From Lewinella sp050633125 (GTDB taxonomy: Bacteria; Bacteroidota; Bacteroidia; Chitinophagales; Saprospiraceae), in assembly GCF_050633125.1 (NCBI RefSeq), contig NZ_JBOEFX010000021.1:124001-188000 (forward strand): a DNA stretch of 64,000 nt. Reading direction: 5' to 3'. Positions 1 to 7,737 of this stretch are shown here, one piece after another. Made by a program: the position numbers and the translations under genes. A model generated the notes under the pieces. The model had not been told where the DNA came from and did not search any database. It saw only the letters and a program-made list of their open reading frames with translations. Position 1 is the first letter of the stretch. Every line of letters begins with the position of its first letter.

Positions 1-2
1 AA

Positions 3-494
3 GAAGCATGGCGAGCTAATGTTCAGGCGGTACAAGATAATTATGGGAAATGCGGCTTTGAATTGCTAAACAACCGTACGGTCGCACTCACCAAAGGGGG
101 CGAAACCATCTACCTCTCCGGAGTAGAAAACTGGGGCAAGCCGCCGTTTCCACAATATGGTGATTTGAATTTAGCACTCCGTGATGTGCCTGATGATGGA
201 TTTAAAGTGCTCCTCTCTCACGACCCCTCTCATTGGGACGAGAAAGTACTGCCGCACCAAAGCAAGGTTCACCTGACGCTTTCGGGGCACACCCACGGGA
301 TGCAGTTTGGCCTCAATTTTAAGTACCTCAAATGGAGCCCTATCCAATTTGTCTATCCCCGCTGGGCAGGTTTGTACGAAGAGGCTCGACAATTTCTTTA
401 CGTCAATCGGGGTTTTGGCTGGTTGGCTTTCCCTGGCCGCATAGGTATGTATCCTGAAATCAGCGTCTTTGAACTACGCAAAGGAAGAGAATAG
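3..494 (+). CDS. metallophosphoesterase, 3' part only
   Basis: The reading frame is open from the first base of the window, so the gene starts upstream and only the last 163 residues are visible. The C-terminal half of a calcineurin-like metallophosphoesterase is recognisable: a LSHDP segment followed by LSGHTHGMQFG, the His-bearing metal-binding motifs of the family. The conserved N-terminal DxH and GDxxD blocks would lie outside the window. The visible part has the layout of the YkuE/YaeI-type membrane-associated phosphoesterases, which may act on phospholipid or nucleotide phosphate esters; the substrate cannot be told. It ends 5 bp from the convergent SnoaL-like gene. Confidence 0.85.
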   Translation, partial: EAWRANVQAVQDNYGKCGFELLNNRTVALTKGGETIYLSGVENWGKPPFPQYGDLNLALRDVPDDGFKVLLSHDPSHWDEKVLPHQSKVHLTLSGHTHGMQFGLNFKYLKWSPIQFVYPRWAGLYEEARQFLYVNRGFGWLAFPGRIGMYPEISVFELRKGRE

Positions 495-499
495 TAGCC

Positions 500-955
500 T
501 TAATCCTTAATTTGGTTCCAAATATCGAGGTAGATCTTCCAGTCACCGTCAACTCTTTTCCAAATGATAACGTACTTGCCACGCCACGAGATTTCTTTCC
601 CGTCTGCAAGTAGGGTCTTACCTTCGTAGTAGCCGTAGTCGTAGGCTTCTTTGCCAATGATTTTTATTTCACTGGGAATTATTTTATGGTAGCTAACACT
701 AGCTTCACCTGACGGTTTCCAATAATTGGTAATCTTCACTCGCCCGGCAATAATGTCTGTATTATTGGGGAATATCTTTGCATCTTCGGTATAAGCTGCA
801 CCAATATTTTCGCTGTCTCCCGCCATGACGTATTCGGAAAATTGGGCGATGTTCTCCAGGATACGGTCAATATGTTTTTGTTTACCCTCGTAGGTTTGGC
901 TAAAGCCAGTATTGAATAATAGGAAAGCAAAACAGGTGGCTAATAGGTATTTCAT
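500..955 (-). CDS. secreted SnoaL-like (NTF2 fold) protein
   Basis: A 151-residue protein with a cleavable signal peptide (hydrophobic residues 4-15, then a SQ cleavage site near 19). The rest fits the SnoaL/DUF4440 NTF2-like fold: an N-terminal helix with AGDSENIGAAYTEDAKIFP, a central YWKPSG block, and a closing beta strand ending DGDWKIYLDIWNQ. Members of this fold bind small ligands or have lost catalysis, so no reaction is assigned. It is the downstream neighbour of the alpha/beta hydrolase on the same strand with a 14-bp gap, and the two may be cotranscribed. Confidence 0.8.
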   Translation of the reverse strand: MKYLLATCFAFLLFNTGFSQTYEGKQKHIDRILENIAQFSEYVMAGDSENIGAAYTEDAKIFPNNTDIIAGRVKITNYWKPSGEASVSYHKIIPSEIKIIGKEAYDYGYYEGKTLLADGKEISWRGKYVIIWKRVDGDWKIYLDIWNQIKD

Positions 956-969
956 AGGTGCAATTTACT

Positions 970-1791
970 TTAGTGAAAGTTAATGTGTGTCAGAAGAACT
1001 TTTGCGGTCTTCTCATTGACAAGATCGTGATTCCCTGGGGTATCAACAATTTTGATGTTATTGTTTTTTGAAAAATACACTCTGATGGCTTTGTTAGGTA
1101 CAAAGCGATCTTGTTCCGCCAGAACCAGTAGTGTAGGAATGGTCGTTTTCGCCCAAAACAATTTTCGATCAGAACGAGAGGTGCGCAAATGTCGAAGAGA
1201 ATTATAGGTACGAAACAGGAGATTCCGCTTATCAGAAGGATACAATTGAACCTCTGCATAGCGGCGATGGAAATTACTTACAAGGTTCAGTCTAGCCCCT
1301 AGGTTAACAAAAAAGCGTAACCAGGCAGGCCAATTCAGGGCCCATTCTGCAATCCTTTGCATCAAAAGTGGTGGCACCCGATCAAAGCTTCCAATTCCCG
1401 CAGGAGCGAGCAAAATGAATTGTTCAACTTTTTCGGTCCAGGTATTCCCGGTGCAAACAATAAGGCGTGCGCCCAGGCTGTGGCCGGCTAAATGAAAGGT
1501 GGCGTGCCCTTCGTGTTGGGCAATGGCAGCAATCGCTTCTTCAATGTCCTTTGGGTGAAATTCTGAACCCTTCCAGCTAGTTTGTCCATGAAAAGGGAGG
1601 TCCGGCGCGCAAATGGTGTATTGATCTCCCAAGACCGTTGCCCACAAAGCAAAAACACTCGCATCGTAGTCATAACCATGCAAGGCAATCATTAATTTCG
1701 GGCCACTTCCGTAGGAACATACATGAACCTGGCGACCCGGGAGGTCGAGGAAATAATCACGCTGAATAGGCTGGTCCGGTTGCGGACACAT
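970..1791 (-). CDS. alpha/beta hydrolase
   Basis: A 273-residue alpha/beta-hydrolase-fold enzyme. It shows the oxyanion segment ALHGYD (about residue 37), the nucleophile elbow GHSLG with Ser near 105, the acid in LLVLAEQDRFVP near 232 and the catalytic His in PGNHDLV near 256. The family hydrolyses esters, amides or related bonds; the substrate is not predictable. There is no signal peptide, so it is probably cytoplasmic. I start at ATG 1791. A GTG at 1857 would add 22 residues and put its start 4 bp from the divergent DUF547 gene, leaving no room for either promoter. Confidence 0.82.
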   Translation of the reverse strand: MCPQPDQPIQRDYFLDLPGRQVHVCSYGSGPKLMIALHGYDYDASVFALWATVLGDQYTICAPDLPFHGQTSWKGSEFHPKDIEEAIAAIAQHEGHATFHLAGHSLGARLIVCTGNTWTEKVEQFILLAPAGIGSFDRVPPLLMQRIAEWALNWPAWLRFFVNLGARLNLVSNFHRRYAEVQLYPSDKRNLLFRTYNSLRHLRTSRSDRKLFWAKTTIPTLLVLAEQDRFVPNKAIRVYFSKNNNIKIVDTPGNHDLVNEKTAKVLLTHINFH

Positions 1792-1860
1792 AAATTGTAT
1801 TTTGCTTGAAAAGTAAACGTGAAGACCTTGAATGTCGTTCAAAGATAAATCAAACACCGT

Positions 1861-2664
1861 ATGAATTTCAACAAATCGATTTTCCCGCTTGTATTGCTAA
1901 TGATCCTCAGTGCACTGCTTTGGCAAAGCTGCGCTGCACCCAGTATCAAATCTACTGCTCAGCCGGTGAGCCACACAATCTGGGACAGCCTCCTTCGCAA
2001 GCACGTAGACGATAACGGCTTGGTGGATTATAAAGGCATGGCCGCTGACAGCAACCAGTTGAACGAATACTTGGAGCTATTAAGCCTCAATGCTCCCAAT
2101 AAAAAGAATTGGTCTGATAACGAAGAAATGGCCTATTGGATCAATGCTTACAATGCCTTTACCGTAGACTTGATACTTGATTACTACCCGGTTAAAAGTA
2201 TCAAGGATATCAAAAATGGTATCCCTTTCGTGAGTACGGTCTGGGATATTAAATTCTTCAAAATCGCTGGCGAAGCGTTTGACCTCAATAATATAGAGCA
2301 CGGAATTTTACGAAAAGATTTCGATGATCCAAGAATACATTTTGCGCTGGTTTGCGCCAGTATGTCTTGTCCAAAACTTCAGAATTTTGCCTTTGTAGCA
2401 GATAAGTTGGAGGACCAATTGAATCAAGCTGCCCGTGAATTTATCAATGAACCTTTTCGCAATGAAATTACTGAAAGCCCTGTGAAATTGTCCAAGCTCC
2501 TCGATTGGTATTGGGGAGACTTTAAAGACAAGTACGATAGCCGCTTCGAGTTGGTAAAAACCTATAGTGATCAAGAAATTGATACGAGTAAGGAAGTTCA
2601 GTTTCTGGAATACAATTGGGAACTTAATGAGCAAACGCCGGAGAAGACGAAGCTTTTGAACTAG
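1861..2664 (+). CDS. DUF547 lipoprotein
   Basis: A 267-residue DUF547 protein. The N-terminus is a lipoprotein signal, with a hydrophobic stretch at residues 8-21 and a lipobox-like WQSC with Cys near 24. The DUF547 core is clear: WINAYNAFTVDLILDYYPVKSI, then the WDIKFF block, IEHGILR, and the conserved HFALVCASMSCP stretch with its cysteines. The function of DUF547 is unknown; the fold has been related to cysteine-peptidase or transglutaminase-like domains, which I mention only as a possibility. It is divergent from the alpha/beta hydrolase. Confidence 0.85.
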   Translation: MNFNKSIFPLVLLMILSALLWQSCAAPSIKSTAQPVSHTIWDSLLRKHVDDNGLVDYKGMAADSNQLNEYLELLSLNAPNKKNWSDNEEMAYWINAYNAFTVDLILDYYPVKSIKDIKNGIPFVSTVWDIKFFKIAGEAFDLNNIEHGILRKDFDDPRIHFALVCASMSCPKLQNFAFVADKLEDQLNQAAREFINEPFRNEITESPVKLSKLLDWYWGDFKDKYDSRFELVKTYSDQEIDTSKEVQFLEYNWELNEQTPEKTKLLN

Positions 2665-2724
2665 TGGTTTGCTAAGTTGATTTTACAGGTTTAAGTGCTT
2701 TTGGTTTTATTTATACGCTTGGTC

Positions 2725-2850
2725 AGGAGTATTCGTCCCGAGGTGTCGGAGCTCATGATTGTGCGCGCTACGCTTGCGGTGGTACTCGCTAAAGCTCGCG
2801 GTTAGCGCGGCTGCCGCCGACGCAGTCGACACTACCCACGATTCCTGTTT
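2725..2850. repeat. GC-rich imperfect palindrome
   Basis: The space between the DUF547 gene and rluF holds a palindrome much richer in G+C than its surroundings. Outer arms: AGGAGTATTCGT at 2725-2736 against ACGATTCCT near 2839-2847. Middle arms: GTGTCG at 2743-2748 pairs with CGACAC at 2827-2832. Inner arms: CGCGCTA at 2764-2770 pairs with TAGCGCG at 2803-2809. Between the inner arms is an imperfect direct repeat (CGCTTGCGGT and GCTCGCGGT). It could be a transcription terminator for the DUF547 gene or a small mobile palindromic element. Confidence 0.55.
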
Positions 2851-2874
2851 ATCGGAAGAGCACTAAAAAATCCC

Positions 2875-2882
2875 TAACTTTG
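2875..2882 (+). promoter_or_regulatory. Bacteroidota -7 box TAACTTTG
   Basis: The sequence matches the TAnnTTTG element used by the primary sigma factor of Bacteroidota. It ends 24 nt before the TTG chosen as start of rluF. No good -33 TTTG is seen; GTTT at 2847-2850 is the nearest candidate. Confidence 0.55.
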
Positions 2883-2905
2883 TTCTTAGACCATAACTTC
2901 TTCCT

Positions 2906-3691
2906 TTGGACAAATCCAATGACAACTCCGTTAGCCTAAATAAGTACATCAGTAGTACAGGTATCTGTTCACGCCGTGAGGCCGACCGTTTTATCGAAGA
3001 AGGCTTGGTAAAAATAAACGGCACGGTAGCACAGAAAGGAAACCGGGTGTTTCCGGGAGATCAGGTGCTGCTCAAAGGCCAACCGCTGAAAGCTAAGCCG
3101 CCGGCCTTGTATTTGGCCTTTAATAAGCCCGTGGGTATCGTTTGTACAACGGATCCTCGTGAGCCTAAAAATATCATTAGTTTTATCAACCACTCGCAAA
3201 GGCTTTTTCCTATTGGCCGGTTAGATAAACCTTCTCAAGGACTTATCTTCTTGACCAATGACGGGGATATTGTCAACAAAATTCTTCGCGCCGGAAACCA
3301 GCACGAAAAAGAGTATATCGTAACAGTAGATAGGCCAATTAATAACCGGTTTCTACAGCGCATGAGCCAAGGTATTCCCATATTAGGCACGGTAACCCAG
3401 CCTTGTGTTGTTGATCAAATAGACAAAGCTACCTTTCGAATAATCTTGACCCAAGGACTGAATCGGCAGATCCGTCGCATGTGTGAATACTTGGGCTATG
3501 AGGTCACCAAGCTGAAGCGGATACGAATCATGAACGTTGATATGTCTGGACTCAAAGTGGGCCAGTGGCGTGAATTAACGGCTCAGGAAATCAAAGGCAT
3601 CAATGAAATGGTGCGTACTTCGTCTAAGACAGAAGAGGCTTCTACTTTGGCATCCAAAAGAAAGAGTAGAGCGAAGAATAGACGGCGATAA
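2906..3691 (+). CDS. rluF: 23S rRNA pseudouridine synthase, RluF type
   Basis: A 261-residue RsuA/RluB/E/F family pseudouridine synthase, which isomerises a uridine in 23S rRNA (U2604 for E. coli RluF). Domains: N-terminal S4 RNA-binding domain, residues 8-60 (LNKYISSTGICSRREADRFI), then the catalytic domain with GRLDKPSQGL at 104-113, where Asp107 is the expected nucleophile, and the C-terminal motif GLNRQIRRMCEYLGYEV. The tail after about residue 230 is basic. The first codon is TTG: there is an in-frame stop at 2894 and the -7 box lies just upstream, so no other start fits. RluF is preferred over RluB/RluE on motif spelling, and the exact target is inferred. Confidence 0.88.
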   Translation: MDKSNDNSVSLNKYISSTGICSRREADRFIEEGLVKINGTVAQKGNRVFPGDQVLLKGQPLKAKPPALYLAFNKPVGIVCTTDPREPKNIISFINHSQRLFPIGRLDKPSQGLIFLTNDGDIVNKILRAGNQHEKEYIVTVDRPINNRFLQRMSQGIPILGTVTQPCVVDQIDKATFRIILTQGLNRQIRRMCEYLGYEVTKLKRIRIMNVDMSGLKVGQWRELTAQEIKGINEMVRTSSKTEEASTLASKRKSRAKNRRR

Positions 3692-3731
3692 CGGGGTACA
3701 GAAGAAGACTTAATAATTTTCAATACATCTG

Positions 3732-4703
3732 CTAAAATGGTTCTTTAAACACTATTGATGCTAGTAATTTTTCTCTTGCCAGATCCTCCAACTCGATGCA
3801 ACTTAGTGAATTAGTACTATCACTGACATCTAGAGGGATTTGGATGATGTGATTGCCAAATAAGGTGTAACCGTACGCAGTCGAATATGTATATCTTATT
3901 TCAACTTTATTGATCGCCTCAATTCTCATTTCTTCTAAAGTATCTTTGTCAAATACTTCCATCAGTACTTTTAAGTAGTAAAGCATCTTTTCTTGTTCAA
4001 TTCGTTTGTATCCAGACTGGAAATCTCCACTTATTGATGACAAACCTAACGAGTTAAGATATTCATAAGCAAATCTATAGCACCCCTCGTCATAAAGTAG
4101 TTTACTTATTTGCACTTCATAGTTTTCATATTTCCCCACATTGGCCTCTGAACAAAACGATGGAGTCAGGCTATTTTGGTAACCCCTTCTTAGCTGATCA
4201 TATTTTCGTTTGTTCTGCTCCCTGAGAATCCAATGTATTTCACTAATAGACAAAAATAGATGCGTTTTTTGATATCCTAACCTATGATAAAGATCAGTAT
4301 ACTCCCCTTGGTTTACGTGCTTATGCAAAAAGGTGATTGAGGAATCAAGTAAATGAGCATTAGTAGTATGGAAATACTTCGACAATCTAAATAATTGGTC
4401 ATAGATATGATACTTGTCGAAGTCCGAATAAATATTCGAATCAAGTAAATTTTCAAGCTCAACACGATGAGCTGAAAACAATTTCTTACACGCCCGTGAT
4501 CTACGGTATCTGTAATAACCTGTTTTGATACAATTACAGGAGGCTGCCTTTCTGTAAGTTAAGGTCGCTCTAATATCGAATTTTTCCGCTTTAACAATAC
4601 CCCTGTTGCGACCGCTTTCTAGTGTTCTGAATGACTCATTCTCCTGGCTGTAAGAAAAGGTAGTAATAAAAAGAAGTACGAATAGCACTGACTTCATTTT
4701 CAT
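3732..4703 (-). CDS. secreted protein of unknown function
   Basis: A 323-residue protein that I do not recognise. It opens with a signal peptide (MKMKSVLFVLLFITTFSYSQ); the start at 4703 is chosen for that reason, since a longer frame to 4763 would overlap the SGNH gene. The mature part begins with a cysteine pair (CNC) and a basic stretch rich in Arg/Tyr. Next comes a mostly helical region with many Tyr, Leu and Glu residues, possibly TPR-like but without a clear repeat. There is no type IX sorting domain. Base composition is more A/T-rich than the flanking genes, compatible with recent acquisition. It lies 40 bp downstream of the SGNH hydrolase on the same strand. Confidence 0.7.
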   Translation of the reverse strand: MKMKSVLFVLLFITTFSYSQENESFRTLESGRNRGIVKAEKFDIRATLTYRKAASCNCIKTGYYRYRRSRACKKLFSAHRVELENLLDSNIYSDFDKYHIYDQLFRLSKYFHTTNAHLLDSSITFLHKHVNQGEYTDLYHRLGYQKTHLFLSISEIHWILREQNKRKYDQLRRGYQNSLTPSFCSEANVGKYENYEVQISKLLYDEGCYRFAYEYLNSLGLSSISGDFQSGYKRIEQEKMLYYLKVLMEVFDKDTLEEMRIEAINKVEIRYTYSTAYGYTLFGNHIIQIPLDVSDSTNSLSCIELEDLAREKLLASIVFKEPF

Positions 4704-4743
4704 TATTATTTGTGTTAATTGGACGAATTGATTCATTGGGGGC

Positions 4744-5430
4744 TTATCGCAAAACCCTTCCAATCGCCATTTTCACCAAAGGTCCCATCACCTCATAACC
4801 AGCCTTATTGGGATGCACGCCATCGTAAGTCAAAACCGCTTGCAAGCCGTTTTCATCGTCAACCATCGCAGAAAAATAATCGACGTAGATTAAATCATTA
4901 GCCGCACAGTACCTCTTGATCATTTGGTTGAGTGCCAAGACCTGAGGGATCGGATCAACCTTTGGTTCCCAAGAAAAAGCCGCTGCTGGCAAGACAGAAC
5001 AGAGTAGCACCTCAATGCCATTCGCTTGGGCAAGTTCCGCCATTGAAATGATATTATCAATGATCATTTCTACCGTAGCGGGGCCAGTATTACCAGCAAT
5101 ATCGTTGATGCCAGCCAGGATAACGACAGCCGCAGGCTGCAAATCAATCACATCTTGCCGAAAACGCACCAACATTTGAGGGGTCGTTTGTCCGCTGATG
5201 CCCCGATTGATATAGGCAGGATTTTGGAAAAAATCAGGTTCGTGCCCAGGCCAGCCTTCGGTGATAGAATTTCCCATAAAGACCACCTTGGGAGTATCAA
5301 TTTGAGATTCAAGCAAGACTTTGTTTTCCATTTGATAGCGACTAAGGTTGGCCCAATCTTGCCCAAAACAAACTCCGGAAAAGGCGAGTAGCGTAATACT
5401 CAATAAGACGATTTGCAGGTGCTTTTTCAT
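4744..5430 (-). CDS. SGNH/GDSL-family hydrolase, secreted
   Basis: A 228-residue SGNH hydrolase with a signal peptide (MKKHLQIVLLSITLLAFSG, cleavage after the CFGQ region). The four blocks are all present: block I VFMGNSITEG (Ser nucleophile), block II NRGISGQTT (Gly), block III LAGINDI (Asn), and block V YDGVHPN with Asp and His three apart. Members hydrolyse esters, often of acylated sugars or platelet-activating-factor-like lipids; this one is close in style to the GDSL lipases annotated as acylhydrolases. I start at ATG 5430 rather than the in-frame start at 5460, which would add ten residues before the signal peptide. Confidence 0.88.
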   Translation of the reverse strand: MKKHLQIVLLSITLLAFSGVCFGQDWANLSRYQMENKVLLESQIDTPKVVFMGNSITEGWPGHEPDFFQNPAYINRGISGQTTPQMLVRFRQDVIDLQPAAVVILAGINDIAGNTGPATVEMIIDNIISMAELAQANGIEVLLCSVLPAAAFSWEPKVDPIPQVLALNQMIKRYCAANDLIYVDYFSAMVDDENGLQAVLTYDGVHPNKAGYEVMGPLVKMAIGRVLR

Positions 5431-5521
5431 AACGGAAAGAATATGCCGATTGATTATCAATAGGCCTTTTTATATTTTGTTGACAAAATGGCAAGTGAAG
5501 GTGAAAATATTAGAGCAAATT

Positions 5522-6910
5522 TTATTCGTCACTTTTGTCAAAAGAAGGCGGAGCTTGCTTGATCCACAGGTCACGCTGAGGAAACGGAATACTTATGTTA
5601 GCCTCCCGGAATGCTTTGTCGATAGCAAAACGAAGGTCGCTTTTAACATCCTCGATCCCAAGTAAATCGCGTGTCCAGAAAAGAATTTCAAAATCAAGAG
5701 AAGAGTCTCCGAAGTTAACAAACCTTACGAAAGGCTTAGGTCGTCGAACGATTCGGGTGTGCTTTTCTGCCGCTTCCAGTAAGATGCCTTTTACGAGGGC
5801 AGTATCCGAGCCATAGGCTACCCCTACGCCTACCCTAAATCGGGCCTTTGAGTCGAAGTGGCTCCAATTGATAACATTGTCTGCTACGAGCTTGGAGTTG
5901 GGCACAATAACGGAGACATTATCCCTTGTTTCCACCAGCGAGGTACGGATGCCAATTTTTTTCACCGTTCCCACGAGGTCGTTCATATCCACAATGTCCC
6001 CTACTTCTACGGTACGCTCAAATAAGAGGATAATGCCGCAAATTAGGTCATTGAAGGTCTGCTGCAAACCTAGTCCAATACCTACCAGTAAAGCAGCAGC
6101 CCCCCCCATCAAGACGGTAAGATTGATACCAACATACTGTAGTGTACCGATGATGGCAATCAACAAGACAAAATAAGTGAGTAGCCGGTTGATAGCATAT
6201 TGGCTCCCAACGTTAATTTCTTTTTGCTTGTAATAAGGATAAAGTACAATCTCTGTGAGTACCCATAAAATGAGGCGGGTCACCAGCAGGATTAAAATGG
6301 CACTAAGAATACGATTGATCGTGATTAACCCCGCATTTTCAGGGTTTGTCCACGGCAAAAAGTCGGAAATAGAAATATCCAAACCTAATTGCTGGATAAT
6401 AAAAGTGAGGGCCAGTAAATAGACGATCGGTTGTACGATATGGCTCACACGTATCTGAGAGCTCCCTCCTTGTAATTGATATAAGCCTCCCTCTTGAAGT
6501 TGTTGCTCTCTTCGTTGCTGATAGCGATGAGTGAGGACACTGGATAGTAGTTCGTCTACTAATCGAGCAATAAAATAGATAAGAAAAGCTTGAATAAAGG
6601 TAGAGAGCTTAATCTTACTAAGTGGACTCTCATCAAGAGAGCTGATGGCGAAATCCGCTTGCAAGCCCAATAATATGATCAATGACGCTATTAGAATCAG
6701 GCAGATGGTGGTCAGTCGCCTAACACGGTTTTTTTGTTTATCAGTAGTATCCTCGTAGAGAAAAAATCGCTCGAGCCAGGAACGTAGCAACATAAACCCC
6801 AGAATATAAAGAAAGATCACCCCTACTGTGACGAATATCAACCGTCCTAGCTTTATGGTTATTTCCCCAATGGTAAACACTTCCTGATTGAAAAAAGCAG
6901 TAAAATCCAT
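5522..6910 (-). CDS. MscS-family mechanosensitive channel
   Basis: A 462-residue membrane protein. About five hydrophobic helices precede the pore region: roughly residues 22-44, 68-86, 105-123, 158-176 and 203-222. The MscS core follows with pore helix TM3 (LTVLMGGAAALLVGIGLGLQ, near 265-284), then the beta domain around FERTVEVGDIVDMNDLVGTV and the conserved TRDNVSVIVPNS and NWSH segments, then the alpha/beta C-terminal domain. The family opens on membrane tension to release solutes during hypo-osmotic shock. It is longer than E. coli MscS (286 aa), as is common in Bacteroidota, because of the extra N-terminal helices. Confidence 0.92.
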   Translation of the reverse strand: MDFTAFFNQEVFTIGEITIKLGRLIFVTVGVIFLYILGFMLLRSWLERFFLYEDTTDKQKNRVRRLTTICLILIASLIILLGLQADFAISSLDESPLSKIKLSTFIQAFLIYFIARLVDELLSSVLTHRYQQRREQQLQEGGLYQLQGGSSQIRVSHIVQPIVYLLALTFIIQQLGLDISISDFLPWTNPENAGLITINRILSAILILLVTRLILWVLTEIVLYPYYKQKEINVGSQYAINRLLTYFVLLIAIIGTLQYVGINLTVLMGGAAALLVGIGLGLQQTFNDLICGIILLFERTVEVGDIVDMNDLVGTVKKIGIRTSLVETRDNVSVIVPNSKLVADNVINWSHFDSKARFRVGVGVAYGSDTALVKGILLEAAEKHTRIVRRPKPFVRFVNFGDSSLDFEILFWTRDLLGIEDVKSDLRFAIDKAFREANISIPFPQRDLWIKQAPPSFDKSDE

Positions 6911-7039
6911 AGATAGGGTTACTTCATTTTGGTCTTGTAAAGGGAGAGGTACCTTTCTTTTTATTCAAGTTGGTAAATTAAGCATATTCCCTTGAAGATA
7001 GACGAAGGGGGATGTTTTTTTTAACCGTTACTAAAGCCC

Positions 7040-7047
7040 TATCTTTG
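7040..7047 (+). promoter_or_regulatory. Bacteroidota -7 box TATCTTTG
   Basis: An exact TAnnTTTG match ending 25 nt before ATG 7072. It lies inside the longer reading frame that could begin at 7012, so it argues that translation starts at 7072 and not upstream. Confidence 0.6.
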
Positions 7048-7071
7048 CCGGCCAAGAATCACAGAATAAAT

Positions 7072-7737
7072 ATGTTGAGAAGTCTGGCCATGGGCCTATC
7101 GGTCGTTTTCCATCCTTTGCTGATCCCGACCTACATGCTATTGTTGCTGCTTTTGATCAATCCTTACCTCTTTGGGGTGAGTAGCCCACAGGATGAGGCT
7201 GCAAAGATGCTCTTGCTATTGGTCTTTCTTTATACGTTTTTCATTCCGGCAGTTTCCTTTGTCGTAATGTATTTCTTGGGAATGATCCAGGATATTCATG
7301 TAAAAGACAAACAGGAACGGATAGGGCCTTATCTCATCACAGGGATGCTTTACCTTTGGGTATACTATAATTTTTCTCAAACGGGACAGTTGCCTCCAGC
7401 TTACGTTTCCTTCATGTTAGGCGCTGTAATTGCACTTTTTCTGGCTTTTATTATCAATATTTTTTCCAAAATTAGCGCCCACGCTGTAGGTATGGGCGGA
7501 CTGGTAGGCATGGTTGTGATCAGTATGCTGTGGTTCAGTTATGGTTCCTTTACGCTAGATTTCAGCAATGGCCCCATTGAAATCAGCATGCTTCATTTAT
7601 TAATTGTAGCCATTCTAGCTGCTGGTGGGGTAGGTACTGCTCGCTTGTTACTCAAAGCTCATGAGCCGTCCGATGTTTTTGGAGGCTATTTTATTGGCTT
7701 TGTTGCCCAGTTTTTTGCGTTTGCGTTTGTTTTTTAA
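7072..7737 (+). CDS. PAP2-like integral membrane protein
   Basis: A 221-residue polytopic protein with about six membrane helices. In order it carries weak versions of the three PAP2 phosphatase motifs: VKDKQERIGP (compare KxxxxxxRP), ISAHAVGMGG (compare PSGH), and ARLLLKAHEPSD, which matches SRx5Hx3D except for Ala in place of Ser. I infer a divergent membrane phosphatase of the PAP2 superfamily, possibly acting on lipid phosphates or pyrophosphates. Loss of the exact motif 1 and of Ser in motif 3 means activity is uncertain. The start at 7072 is set by the -7 box at 7040-7047. Its last 47 bases overlap the convergent GH3 gene. Confidence 0.72.
   Translation: MLRSLAMGLSVVFHPLLIPTYMLLLLLLINPYLFGVSSPQDEAAKMLLLLVFLYTFFIPAVSFVVMYFLGMIQDIHVKDKQERIGPYLITGMLYLWVYYNFSQTGQLPPAYVSFMLGAVIALFLAFIINIFSKISAHAVGMGGLVGMVVISMLWFSYGSFTLDFSNGPIEISMLHLLIVAILAAGGVGTARLLLKAHEPSDVFGGYFIGFVAQFFAFAFVF

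Noticed and set aside
1792..1857. GTG-started N-terminal extension of the alpha/beta hydrolase
   Set aside because: It would leave 3 bp between two divergent start codons and adds residues without similarity to the fold; ATG 1791 is preferred.
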